DNA of 64,000 bases. It comes from Theocolax elegans (Eukaryota > Arthropoda > Insecta > Hymenoptera > Cerocephalidae). The translations under genes were made by a program, and so were the position numbers. Within the stretch, counting starts at the first letter, position 1. Every line of letters starts with the position of its first letter. Under the pieces are notes generated by a model. It was given only the letters and a program-made list of their open reading frames with translations. It ran no database searches and was not told the origin of the DNA. Positions 43,195 through 56,109 of the stretch are shown piece by piece. Where the stretch lies: contig CM047427.1 of assembly GCA_026168455.1 (NCBI GenBank), positions 61,829,249 through 61,893,248 of the forward strand. The letters run 5' to 3'.

Positions 43195-45991
43195 AACCAC
43201 GCAGATTCCACGTTGCTTACATTTGTGTATGAAATTATTAAAAGCACAAAATTTGCATTTAATGAAGGTGAAACAAAAACTTATGTGTGGATCGAATTGA
43301 TCTATAATGAAATCTGTGTTAATTGACGAAGTTTTCTTCCTACCTAAGGTGTTTAAGACATATAGTTTCTCTAATTTGAGATTGGTAAAGTTCTTAAATA
43401 ATATATTAATTTTTGGAAAATAATTCAGCTGAAGATCTTTTAATGTGTCGGGAAATACTGTGTTTTCAGAGATCTGTAGGCCTCAAATGTTTAATTTGTT
43501 GACGTTTGGCATGTTTCCCACCAATTCATGGAATATGAGGTTTGCATGGGTGTTTTGACTGATGTTTAATTCTAAGAGTTCCCGATTTTTGCTTACTGAG
43601 TAGTTCTCTATAAAAAGGCCATTTGGAAGACAATCTTGTTTAAACGAGAAATCAAAGAATTTTACTTTACTACTTGGTGAAAAAAATGATGTTAAATAAC
43701 TTTAATGAGTGGTGGTCACGCGCGTTACTATTCATAAATCTAAATTCAGTTAACTTGGTTGAGTTTTTTAAGGTTTCCAATATGGTCGCGATTTTCAAGT
43801 GTCTACAATTGTTTATAGTTAGTGCTTTTAAGTTTTTCAAGTTACATACCGTTAACTGGTTAAATCTATAGACGTCATTATCAATTACGCATAGATGATC
43901 AATTCTTTTTAAATCTAAATTCATTTCTGCTTCCTTGACTATGTGAGATAATACTAACTTAGTTGATTTACAATTTTTGAAACTAATTTAAGGGGGTATC
44001 CTCATATAGATCGCGAAAAATGAAGACAAACTTTAGGAATTTTTATAAAAGAAATTATTCAATATTTTTATTTGAAATTTTATTTACGTAGTTTCTTATA
44101 GTTTGTAGAAACATAAAAATTTTTGATATATACTTAATGTTAATTAGGTGAGCCACGTAATCAAATTCAAGGTGAAGATATATTTTTTTTGGTCTCAATT
44201 GGCGCCATGTTTCGTTGTTGCTGTGTCATTCTGAAATATAAGAAACAAAGTTTTTTGACATTATTATACCAATTCCTCGTCCACTTACCTAAATTTGAAA
44301 TGTCAAAAAAAAGTTTGAAAAAATGGCGGATTTTTGAAAAAAAATTCATAAAAGTTTTTCTATTATTGCAGAAGAGTTATTAAATAATTTTTTAAAACAA
44401 AATCCTTTAGGTTTGTCAACTAGCTAATTAAATTTCCTTTAAAATGGTATATATATTTTTTCAATAGCTTCAAAACTCGCTGAGTAATCAGTGGCGTCAA
44501 TTTGGAAAATCGAAAAATTGAGTTTTCGAGAAAAATGCGTTTAATATTCGCGGTATACAATATATTATTTTTTAATAGAATTTTTTCGTACTTACAGCTA
44601 CTAATCGACTTTTGTACTATTCAGTAATGCCTGCTCCATAAAGAAGCCCTTCTTGTTCTTCGAAATGCTGATTTTCAGATGCAGTTTTCCTTTTTTTGAC
44701 CAATCGAGCTTCCTTGGATGCGCTCTCCGTTCTGATGTTTTGCCGTGTTACTCGTTCAGCGTCGGTGTTCTGATGCTCGATACCTCCCGGCCTTTTCACC
44801 TTTAGGGTAAGACGACATTTTGCACGCAAAACAGCAGTGAACTAATCGACAGCTACGAGAATACTGAGCCAACAGTTGTAAAACTCTTCGAAATGAACCT
44901 ATACTTTCAGTCGGCTTAGACTGTAGTAATGCTCTTATTTACACAACTATACGCACTAATACAACTAAAATTGGAATAGCATCTGCCACAGTACAATTGC
45001 GAAGCATCTTGAAGACCCAAACTCAGCGGGGCACCTATTGTATTCGAGCGCGTACCTGCCTACCTGCGCCACATTCCGGCAGCGCATCGCACAACTTTAA
45101 AGAAAATAGCCATAGCATGGAAACCGCTGCGAATTTCACTTTAAAATTGTTCGATCGATCTATACGAGGAGACCCCCTTAATGATGTACGCTCTGACTCG
45201 AATTCCTGATAAATCTATGAAATTTACGATGACTCTGAAAGTGATTCTATTTTTTAGTACTTGATCAAAAAATTTGCCTACTGTTTCTGCTGAAATGAGG
45301 TATTTGTGACATTTAAATTAGAAGGATTTAAACTTAAAAATTTTTGCATCTGCTAACATATTTGCAAGGCCTTGTTTACAATTATATCTATCTATACAAG
45401 ATTGGAAATTAAGTTTGGCGTACTTAGGGGTGGGTGGGCAATGGCAAGCTTGGTAAAAATTCCCAAATTCTTTAGCCGAAAGCATTTGGGAAAAAACATG
45501 AGGATTTCGGTGCAAGACATTACGCGACGTAGCTCTTCGGGTAATAGATCAGGGTTGTACTCTATAGCGTTACATACTTCGTCAAAAATAATGTATTGGT
45601 GTGGCTCTACGCTTATTGTCGACTGCAGACCTTCTCAACGCGTATGTAGCATTTAATCGTTTAATAACTTTGCCCACGTTAAACTTCCTTATTTGTTTGC
45701 TTTCTAGAACATGACTCAACTCTGTTTTTGAAATGTTGTGCCTAAAGTTGTACAATTTTAGCTTGAGTACTGGGGTATTTTCGATGAATAAGATTGGTAT
45801 TAAGCGCTCGTGTAGAATGGTCTCACCTGGTATGCCGTCTTTATCCATTTGCATCCTTTTTTGGATAGCTTGTCGATTGTACGAATTCGTAAATTGTAAA
45901 TAATATTCATCGAAAAAAAAATTTCGTCGATGCTTCGATTCGCGTTTGGATATCGGCTCTGATCGATTGAAATTTCTCTTGAGCGGTGGTC
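43195..45991 (-). pseudogene. Leucine-rich-repeat (F-box-like) gene, broken
   Basis: The minus strand reads from an ATG at 45991 (MTTAQEKFQSIRADIQTRIE). After a frameshift in a run of T/A it continues through 45854-45582 ('LKLKLYNFRHNISKTELSHV') and 45515-45318. After the TTAA-flanked insertion come 43924-43670 with 'LKNLKALTINNCRHLKIATI' and 'FRFMNSN', then further leucine-rich frames to about 43200 ('LELNISQNTHANLIF', 'LKDLQLNYFPKINILF'). The spacing of Leu/Asn resembles LRRs of insect F-box/LRR proteins. No F-box is certain. Several frameshifts and the insertion make it a pseudogene. Confidence 0.5.
43992..45177. mobile_element. TTAA-flanked inverted-repeat element (1.19 kb)
   Basis: Left end GGGGGTATCCTCATATAGAT (43992) matches the complement of the right end (45177) over about 22 bp with two mismatches. 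TTAA flanks both sides (43988-43991, 45178-45181), the target of piggyBac- and Kolobok-type transposases. It interrupts the leucine-rich gene. A minus-strand frame at 44829-44617 ends 'GLLYGAGITE', a C-terminal style seen in some cut-and-paste transposases, so the element may keep a scrap of its autonomous parent. Otherwise non-coding. Confidence 0.75.
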
Positions 45992-48900
45992 ATTGCAGTT
46001 ATTGTTTTTTTTAATTGTTACTTCATTTGATTCTTTTTGAAAAGAAAAAGAAAATATTTTAACTTCTGTCTTTTGTTAAAAAAAAATGAATGAGAAAAGA
46101 ATTAATATTTACATATACAAGAAACGAGACTAAAATTGTATGTAATTTCGTTAATAACATAAAAAAATGCGATTATATAAAAAAAAAAGTGAATAATATA
46201 AAAAGGTGTGAAACTTTACGGAGTTTGATTTGATGTTTAATTTTACAACGATGTTAACTATAAACAAAAGAAATTATATCTTGAATTAACGAACACTATT
46301 GTTGATATGTAGGATAAAATTACAAAATTGTGTTTAATGCATAACTTTCGAGAGAATTTGTTCGGCTATGTGGAAAACTGAAAAATCAGTTGCACATGGC
46401 TTCGCAAGATTTCCTGACGGGAGCACATACATGTATAATGTTATAATGTTATAACGCGCTTGTTTATATAAAAAAGACTTTATTGTTAAAAGAAAGGTTT
46501 TACCTTTCGTTATATGGAACGATACAATCTACCAAAAACCCTTGCTTATCTCTGTGGAAAAAGGACAATTCCATAGTACATCGACTCGCAAGATGTCGTC
46601 GGAAGAGCAGTTCTTTTTTTGTGAAATACTGGTAAATTACTTATAACTCCAAGTTTCATAAAAATTTATTGAATACTGCTACAAATTAAATAATGTTTGA
46701 ATTGAACGTTAATAATTATTTATCATTAATTTTAAAACGCTTAAGTGATTTTAAATATTTGCAAAAGGTTTTATTGTCTTGCTCGCGATTTTTATCTGCT
46801 AATATATGGTATAAAATAGTTTTACGGAGTTTTATTTTAAAAACTTTCAATTGTGCGAGAAATGACTAATGATATTTGTTAAGTGGGCAAAAAAAGGGAA
46901 CTTTATGCTTTTTCAACCATAATTGACTACGATTCACTGCTGCATGTACCTTATTTTAGAAAAAAACTTAATTATTTAGTTGTGTAATTTCAATTTCAAT
47001 ATTAATATTTTTGATGAAAATAAATTGACCTATGCTAACTGTTTGATTTCTGTGGATTCTATGTTTTAAATTATTAACAGTGAAATAATATAAAGCTTTT
47101 TGACGTAAATAATGTGCATTGAGAGATATGTACAGATGCATGTACAGAGAAAAGCAGAAAATTCTAAAAGTAGTGATCTTATAATAACAATCAAGCTTTA
47201 TCAATGCAAAGAGAAGAAAATATAAATAAACGCTTACCTTCTTAGTTGTGTCAGGAATTGTGATATCTATGTATATATATATATATATATATATTCTGTT
47301 AATATTGCTTTTTTTATTCCTATTACCCGTAATAACAATTGAACTGAATTAATTAAATTCTTGCATCTGACCTATTTTTGTGTAATTTACTCATAGTGTT
47401 TGGAAATTGTTATGTGAAAACCTTGCACGATAGTCGCATGTTTGAAACTAAATATAAACTGCTTGCACGAATCACTATTTATTATTATTGCTATTAATTA
47501 TAAATTGTCACTGTTATATGTATTTGTTATATTATTATTATTTTGTTTTGTTTTGTATTAAAATTATTGTTTATTTAACTTGAATTTCTATTGTATCGGT
47601 TTCCACGAATCGCGATGCACGTAAAAATGTTTAATTTTTAACAATAAAAAATTCACTAATAGTGCGCTTGATTCTATTTTTTAATTGGAGAAAAATGGGA
47701 AAAAAGGGTGATTTGTATTTATTTTTCCATTTCTTATGAGCTATATGCTTTGTAACCGGTGAATTTCATTTCGTTACTTTAACCTATCAATCCAGGTGGA
47801 TGGCAATGAGAAAAACCCCCGTAACCTCGGTTCATGAAGGATAAAGCATTAATGAAATTTCCGGTTTCTGTTTATTCAATAAAAAAATATAAAAAATTAA
47901 TTTTAAATGGTTAACTTGGGAAAATGGGATAAGTATAGGATTTCTCCAAAGGTTACTTTTATGCTGAACTCGCGTTTATCCGTCGAAAACTTTCGCGCGT
48001 ATCAGGTCAAGAGAAAAAAATTTTGGCGAGGTTCCCCGTTACAGAACAATCTGATTGCGATGACGACTCTCGCCTAACTGACTAATATGCGACACTCGAA
48101 TGCACGGTGATGTACTTTTCTTCTCGGCGTTTGAGATAAGGGAGCGTAGAGGGTCAACTTATGGATGAGGTGATAAAATAATAACGTATTATAAGTATTA
48201 AGTCTATGGGTACGAGAGAGACACGAGTATAGAGAAGAGATGTTTTCTTGGTACAATGTATATTGTTAGGGACTTCTATGCGTATATAGTAATGGTTGAG
48301 AGACAACGAGAGGTAAGGAGAGTAGTGCATCGGTTTGGATTCTCTTGATGACGTGCTTAGCATTCGAATTTGAAATTATATTATTTTTCGAATTTGAAAT
48401 TTATTTTGTTAGTGCAACTGCACGTACTTCCTCTTTATTATTGTTTTTGATTAATTTTAATGATATATTTTGATAATAATTGTAAATTGTTCATAATCCT
48501 ACAAGTTTATCTAAATTATTAAAGTAATGTTTGAAATATCGAATCTTGTCTAAAAAATTTATAAAAATTCTTGTTTAATTTATATTTTCCTTCTAGTTTT
48601 CGTTACGGTTGCAATGGTAGAATAATAAAAAAAGGGATAATTAAAGCTAGAATTTGTCGACTATACCTAGAATGACCATTGAGATTCATAATTTTGCAAT
48701 ATTATATGGACAATATAAATTCTAAATTATTGAAAAAAAAGATAATAGTGATTTATTATTGATCTGTGCGTGTAGAACCTTAGTTACTTGTTTCTTATTA
48801 AAACAGTAGAAAAGACAAATTGAAGAAGAGAAATCACGTAAGGGTATCAAATTTTATACTTTATTGACATTCTTTTTTTTTGAGTTTTCCGCGTTTTTAT

Positions 48901-49462
48901 AAATTTTATAAAAATACTAAAATTATTAGCTTTTCGTGGTGGCATTTTGTGCATTTTTCTGTGTAAATATAAAATGATTTTAATTAATAAAGACAAACAA
49001 ACCGAGAAAAAAAACACGCTAAATTAAAATTTACATAAGAATGGTAATTATGTTGCTTACTTGAATGCTGGTGATGAGGTTGTTGCGCCAAAGAGCCATG
49101 TTCGAAAAGAAGAAAAAGCGAAAAAAAACATTGCTTTTTTTTGTCAAACAAAGGGGTTTCTTAGGCGAAAACGCGCACTTAATTTACTTGTTTAAATTGT
49201 ACCGGTCCGGGCGCTGAGGGGGATTTCGTGGCCACTTTTTGTCCCCTCGGCAACTTTTTGTATTTGTATGTTATTTGGGTCGTAGAAACCGAATTTCGAG
49301 GTTCTCAGGCCCAAATTTGGTCTCATTTTGAGATATGGCCCATTTTTAATAAAAATACCGAAGTTTTTCGGAAAATTGACCTTATTTAATGCAAGAATGA
49401 CTTTTTATATTGTATAAGTATATATTTTTGTAATAATTACGTGTGTGTATATATATATATAT
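45992..49462. other. Long AT-rich stretch without a recognised gene
   Basis: A weak direct repeat ('TGTGGAAAA...TCGCAAGAT') occurs at 46370 and 46552. (TA)n at 47268-47292 and 49447-49461. 47960-48360 is GC-richer with LTR-like texture but no pair. The frames at 46968-47204 and 48074-48363 have no support. I see no exons, RNA genes or transposase. Confidence 0.4.
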
Positions 49463-50203
49463 GGGTGGTTCTCTGTGACATCGAAGATGAAAAAAATAAA
49501 TATTGCTATAACTGTGGGAATATGTTTTAGAGGTATCCAGCAGTTCTCCTGAATTTTTTCAGATTTTTTCTGGGCCATTATTTTAAGTTACAGAGAGTCA
49601 AAGTTGACATTTTAGCACTTTTTTGCATTATATGCCCATTTTCATGAATTTTTAGCTCCCAGGGGATGCATTTTTCACTAAAAACATAAGTATGACTTTT
49701 TTTGTAAAATTTTCCGAACTTTTCATTAAAAATACTTTTAAAGACATAAATGTATGCTGTTACTCTCTTGTAAGCCATTTAAACCTTAAAAAGTGAAAAT
49801 CAGCAATTCTGCTCCGGACTCTGGTAACCTAATACTGTATAAAAGATGTCTTTTTATAGTCAGAAACTGCCTAAAAATTTCCAGAGTAGGTCTAAATCAT
49901 TAAGATTACTTATGGTCAAAATATCCGGGAAAAGTGCCCGAAATATTAATAGAAATGTATATTTGTTCCCTTATAACGATGAATCTAGTAGCATGATCAT
50001 TGCAAAAAAATTTATGCACTTACCTTGGAATGGTAGAAAAGTATCTTTACTTGTTTCAGTATCCATCTAATCTCCTGTAAGCTGCTAAAAATACAAATAT
50101 TATTATAAAATTATAAAAAATTATTTTTTAAACATTTATAATGCTGGATTTTTAGTTTTACATCCCTTACAAGAATTATAATACTAATCTGAAGGATTAC
50201 TAT
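49463..50203 (+). mobile_element. Foldback element X, single arm
   Basis: One complete arm in the same orientation as 16493-17238, starting GGGTGGTTCTCTGTGACATC after a TA tract. It ends exactly at the arm/loop boundary ('GGATTACTATA'), where the Penelope element begins. Loop and second arm are missing. The 74- and 66-codon frames inside are repeat by-products. Confidence 0.85.
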
Positions 50204-50204
50204 A

Positions 50205-52525
50205 AACGATATAATCAACGATGTATTTCCAAATCATATCAAAAGCATCGGCAGACGACAAAACATTTCCTTTTATAGTGAGTCTTGTAAATCAACACAT
50301 AATTTGCGGAGTAATATATATAAAAATCGTCTTCTAAAATTAGAAATTAATGTTATTCATATTCATTTAAATTATTTGTATAAATCTTTAAACAAGTTAA
50401 AAATTAAAATTATTAACACAAATTTACCTTTGATTATTCTTGATAATTTCTTTTTACTAACTGAGAAAAGAGCACAAAAAATTTTTGATAATATTACTAA
50501 AATACATAACAATAAATTATATAATTTAATTAAATATTGCAGTAATAACAGCACAAAAAACCAATGGATAAAAAACTTATCATCTAGTACAATTCCTGAA
50601 AATGTAATAAAGGTAGCATCTTTCGGCTCAAAATTTAATTGCATTTCAAAATTTACTAATTATGATATTCTAACAACGATTAAAAATGTTGAATATTCCT
50701 CAGATAAAATTGAAACTAATACAGAAACTAAAAATGAAATTAGGGATATCATTGTAAATAACATAAAATCGGTAAGAAAAAAGTCTCCACACATAACATA
50801 TCATGAACGAGAATTTAAAAACAATCTGAGTGAAACTAAATCTTTCTTAAAAGAAAATCCTAACATATTTTTTACACATGCTGACAAAGGCAACTTAACA
50901 GTATGTTTAAATAAAACTGAATATATAGAAAAAATGAACACCTTATTATTAGACAATAATACATATATGATGATAAAAAGAATCCGTTAAAAAAACTACA
51001 GTCAGATGTTTATTCTATATTAAAAGACCTTAATGATAATAAATTTTTAAAAAAAGAATACCATAAAAATGAATTAACCCAAACTAATACAACATTAGCG
51101 AAAGCATATGGATTACCAAAAATACACAAAGATAATTTTCCACTCAGACCAATAATTTCGACAATAAACAGTCCTACACATTATTTAGCAAAAATAATTT
51201 ATAACGATCTAAAACAAGCAATACCAGTTCCAAAATCGCATATAAATAATAGTTTTGATTTAAAAGAAAAGCTTGAAAATATATATATACCAACCGGTTA
51301 TGTTTTGATATCATTAGACGTTAGTTCTTTGTTTACAAACATCCCAAGTCATGAGGTTCTCAATAGTTTAGATAAACGCTTTATTCATATTCAAAATAAA
51401 TGTAAAATCCCCTTCCATAATATCCGCAAAAGTATAGAATTTTGATTTAATAATGTTTATTTTAGTTTCAATAATGTCATTTACAAACAAATATTCGGAT
51501 CTCCAATGGGATCGCCTATATCACCATTATTTGCAGATTTAGTAATGGATGATCTTGAGACCCACTGTTTAAAAGAATTAAAAAGTAAACACAATTGCAA
51601 ACCAATTTTTTATTATAGATATGTAGACGACACAATTTTATGCGTGGAAAAAAGTCATATAAACACAGTTCTCAATATCTTTAACAATTACAATAAACAC
51701 CTCAAATTTACATATGAAATAGAAAATAATAATTGTATAAATTTTCTGGATCTCACATTAATCAAAGAAAACAATAGTATTATTACAAATTGGTATAGAA
51801 AACCAACTAATTCTAACCGGTTATTAAATTTTAATTCTAATCACACAATACAACAGAAACGTAATATTATTTATAATTTAGTAGATAGGGCAATGATATT
51901 GTCACAAAAACAGTTTCATAAAGAAAATCTAAATATTATTACAGAAATACTAAAAAGCAATGATTATCCTATTGAATTTATAAATACAACAATAAATAAA
52001 AGAAAACGCAATATTACAATTAAAAACAATGTTAAAATAGATAAAAAAATCCCAATATGTACGATATCACTACCTTACAATAAAGAGTTTTTCAATAAAT
52101 GTTCCCGAATGCTAAAAAAATATAATATTAATACTATTCCATTAATTAATCACAAACTTGATACAATTATAAAATTAGGCAAAGATAAAACATCAAAATG
52201 GGAGGAGACAGAGGTAGTTTACAAGTTATCTTGTATTAAATGCCCGGCTATTTATATTGGAGAAACAAAACGCTGCCTAAAAAATCGAATAAAAGAACAT
52301 CAGAACAATAAAAATCAAGAAGCCGTTGTTACTGCACACATTTTAAATAACGTAAATCATAATTTTAACTGGGAAGATACAAAAATAATAGATAAAGAAT
52401 CTTGCTATAAAAAAAGACTCATTTCGGAAATGTTACACATCAATCATTATAATTCGACAATTAACAGAATGGAAGATACTCAACATTTAAACCGTCAATA
52501 CAGAAATGTTATGAATATATTTTAA
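50205..52525 (+). pseudogene. Penelope-like retroelement: RT plus GIY-YIG endonuclease, near-intact
   Basis: A plus-strand frame is open from the junction at 50205 to about 50965. A 2-bp (AT) slip there shifts the frame. A second frame runs to a TGA at 51443-51445, and a third is open from 51446 to the TAA at 52525. RT signatures in order: 'AKAYGLPKIHK', 'LRPIIS', 'LISLDVSSLFTNIP' (motif A), 'GSPMGSPISPLFADL' (motif B), 'YYRYVDDTI' (motif C, catalytic YVDD). The C-terminal GIY-YIG-type endonuclease has 'YKLSC..CPAIYIGETKR' and 'RIKEH'. Only two lesions, so a fairly young copy. The N-terminus is truncated at the X arm. Penelope enzymes reverse-transcribe at nicked DNA ends. Confidence 0.9.
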
Positions 52526-52880
52526 AGAGACTAATGTACACAAACTATGACGTATATAGTTTGTATTAACACACACCTACTTTGTTTTTGTATAAATACT
52601 CGTTGATTTCGTATCAAATGTTATTCGACGAAGCTCACTTGGGCTGTAATATTATATTCATTATCAAGGTAAAATTTAATTTTTAATTCACAAGTAATGT
52701 AAAATTTTTATATAAATATTTATAATTTTGTCCAATAAATTCAGCACCTGAAGAGGTCTGCAAACCTAGCAGACGAAACGTTGTGCACATACATAAATAA
52801 ATTGGATTTATTTATTATTGACCCTTTACAATCGACTATTTACTAATTCAACAATGGAGGGTAAAAATTACAAAAAAAAT
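52526..52880 (+). other. 3' region of the Penelope element
   Basis: Non-coding tail after the endonuclease stop with the hammerhead-like motif at 52744-52786. 'TATTCGACGAAGCTC' near 52620 lies upstream. It ends near 52870 where Y-type repeats begin. Confidence 0.6.
52744..52786 (+). ncRNA. Hammerhead-like ribozyme motif of the Penelope element
   Basis: GCAC (stem I), CTGAAGA core (52748-52754), one extra G, stem GTCTGC/GCAGAC with loop AAACCTA, GAAA (52775-52778), ACGT as a self-complementary two-base-pair stem III, T, then GTGC (stem I, 52783-52786). Same architecture as at 32235-32277 with different but compensating stem II bases, which supports a folded RNA. Confidence 0.6.
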
Positions 52881-52883
52881 TTA

Positions 52884-55632
52884 TATTTAAATATTTTGTA
52901 TTTATATTTACCGGGCATTATAAGGATTTGCCACCTTTCACGTACTTATATATCAATGCTTTTTCACTCTAAAGCTTATAGTATTTTATAATGAAAAACC
53001 CGAACATGAATGAATTATCTATAGTTCTATTTCAGGTAATACAAAATGATATATTCTTAACAAGTGGATTTCTATCGGGATTTTAACAGTTATTGTCTTA
53101 TAGATCATACAAAAATATAAGGTTAAATAGGGCGTTTTACAATAACGCCAAGTAACGGCTATATGGCCTTACCAGCATATTTCAATATTATATAACAACT
53201 TACCTGGTACCTTTATAGGGATTTATGACGATCGACGCATGAAATGGGCGGCTTGCCTAACGCATCGTACCTGGCTTTACCAGTCAAAAAGTAACCGCTA
53301 TTGAATCGCTTATCGCATTTTATGAGGTATTGCTGTATTTACTATTTACAACGAATAGGCATGTATCTGCATTACAAATAATTAATGATTTTCATTATTG
53401 AAATTTATCGGGTTGAAAAGGACATTTCACTATAAAGTCGAGCATTATTTATCCGAATCTACCGGTATATTCTAATATTGTCAAGCAACCTATGTGATTC
53501 GTTTATAGGGTTTAATCAGTATTGTCACATAAATCAGCGGATTGATTACAGGATCTTATCGGTTACGCCTGTCGTAGAAGCAACCGCTATTGAATCGTTT
53601 ATCGTATTTTATGAGGAATTGCTGCATTTACTAATTACAACGAATAGGCATGTATCTACTCGATTTCAAATATTAAAGATTTTTCATGATTGCAATTTAT
53701 CGGGTTGAATAGGACATTTCACTATAAAGTCGAGCATTATTTATCCGAATCTACCGGTATATTCTAATATTGTCAAGCAACCTAAGTGATTCGTTATAGG
53801 GTTTAATCAGTATTGTCACATAAATCAGCGGTTTGAATACAGGATCTTATCGGTTGAGCCTTCGTAGAAGCAACCGCTATTGAATCGTTATCGTATAGTA
53901 TTTTATAATGAAAAACCCGAACATGAATGAATTATCTATAGTTCTATTTCAGGTAATACAAAATGATATATTCTTAACAAGTGGATTTCTATCGGGATTT
54001 TAACAGTTATTGTCTTATAGATCATACAAAAATATAAGGTTAAATAGGGCGTTTTACAATAACGCCAAGTAACGGCTATATGGCCTTACCAGCATATTTC
54101 AATATTATATAACAACTTACCTGGTACCTTTATAGGGATTTATGACGATCGACGCATGAAATGGGCGGCTTGCCTAACGCATCGTACCTGGCTTTACCAG
54201 TCAAAAAGTAACCGCTATTGAATCGCTTATCGCATTTTATGAGGTATTGCTGTATTTACTATTTACAACGAATAGGCATGTATCTGCATTACAAATAATT
54301 AATGATTTTTCATTATTGAAATTTATCGGGTTGAAAAGGACATTTCACTATAAAGTCGAGCATTATTTATCCGAATCTACCGGTATATTCTAATATTGTC
54401 AAGCAACCTATGTGATTCGTTTATAGGGTTTAATCAGTATTGTCACATAAATCAGCGGATTGATTACAGGATCTTATCGGTTACGCCTGTCGTAGAAGCA
54501 ACCGCTATTGAATCGTTTATCGTATTTTATGAGGAATTGCTGCATTTACTAATTACAACGAATAGGCATGTATCTACTCGATTTCAAATAATTAAAGATT
54601 TTTCATGATTGCAATTTATCGGGTTGAATAGGACATTTCACTATAAAGTCGAGCATTATTTATCCGAATCTACCGGTATATTCTAATATTGTCAAGCAAC
54701 CTAAGTGATTCGTTTATAGGGTTTAATCAGTATTGTCACATAAATCAGCGGTTTGAATACAGGATCTTATCGGTTGAGCCTGTCGTAGAAGCAACCGCTA
54801 TTGAATCGTTTATCGTATTTTATGAGGTATTGCTGCATTTACTAATTACAACGAATAGGCATGTATCTGGATTACAAATAATTAATGATTTTTCATTATT
54901 GAAATTTATCGGGTTGAAAAGGACAATTCACTATAAAGTCGAGCATTATTTATCCGAATCTACCGATATATTCTAATATTGTCAAGCAACCTATGTGATT
55001 CGTTTATAGGGTTTAATCAGTATTGTCACATAAATCAGCGGATTGATTACAGGATCTTATCGGTTACGCCTGTCGTAGAAGCAACCGCTATTGAATCGTT
55101 TATCGTATTTTATGAGGTATTGCTGTATTTTCTATTTACAACCAATAGGCATGTATCTGGATTTTAAATAATGAAAGATTTTTCATGATTGCAATTTATC
55201 GGGTTGAATAGGACTATTCACTATAAAATCAAGCATTATTTATCCGAATCTACCGGTATATTCAAATATTGTCAAGCAACCTATGTGGTTCGTTTATAGG
55301 GTTTAATCAGTATTGTCACATAAGTGAGCGGTTTAGTATTACAATAAACACGGAATAGTCGATTACATTTTTGGCGCGAAATTTCTATTTCTCAAGTGGC
55401 TTTGGTGAAATATTGGACATTTGAAATATTTTTTCTAAAAATAGGTTAATTTGTTTTCATATTAGAAAACTAATGAAGTATAAACTTTATTACAAGAGAA
55501 TGCTAAATAAAGAATACATACCAATTCCGTAACAAATTCTGAATTATTTTAAATGTTAACATGAATCATCGAATCATATAAAAGATTAACAAAATTGGAT
55601 TACTTTATTGAAAATTAAATTTAATATTTCTT
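52884..55632 (+). repeat. Element Y, internal part expanded into a tandem array
   Basis: Matches 21385-22670 of element Y but with extra 293-bp units (AACCGCTATTGAATCG at 53289, 53582, 53872, 54208, 54500, 54794 and 55081). A 917-bp block (52981-53897) is repeated almost exactly at 53898-54814. Neither Y terminus is seen. Short frames 'MSSNLCDSFIGFNQYC' recur with the unit and are not genes. Confidence 0.85.
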
Positions 55633-55633
55633 T

Positions 55634-56109
55634 CCCTAGCGGAAATAATCATATGCGAATAATGTTTATAAATACTTAATAAAAGTTATTAGCTTTTATT
55701 AGATTTTTGTATTTCGAAAATATCGTGAAAAACGATAAAATAACACTAATAGTAACTGTTGCATTTTCCTGTATTTAACTGTTTTTAGCTGTTTCTAAGT
55801 GATGTATGCAAAAAAACAAAAGCTGTTAATAAAAGATTGCTATTGGAAAATATTCATAAAAATTCTAAATACTTATTTACTGTATATAATAATTTAAAAA
55901 AGTTATTATTTTTTTAAACTCGCACATTTCTTTTACTTTTGAAAAAAAACCTAAAAGCTAATAAAATCTAGCAAAAGCTAAGAAGAGATAATAAAAGTTA
56001 TAAATTTTAACTAACTATTAACAGAGTCCAAAATCTGCATATTATAAATTGATTATGAAATTTATTAGCTTTTCTTAGCTCTTTCTGGAAAAATAAATTT
56101 CCGTCTGGG
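55634..56109. mobile_element. 476-bp TIR element inserted in Y
   Basis: Ends CCCTAGCGGAAAT / ATTTCCGTCTGGG are imperfect inverted repeats. Comparison with the uninterrupted Y sequence at about 22665-22690 shows the insertion point, 'ATATTTCTTT' before and 'GGTGTTTATTACTAGCT' after. The interior is rich in AAAAGCTAAT-type repeats in both orientations. Non-autonomous, class undetermined. Confidence 0.75.

Noticed and set aside
53478..55167. Repeated 'MSSNLCDSF' frames as a gene family
   Set aside because: They track the 293-bp Y repeat and break whenever the repeat has an indel.
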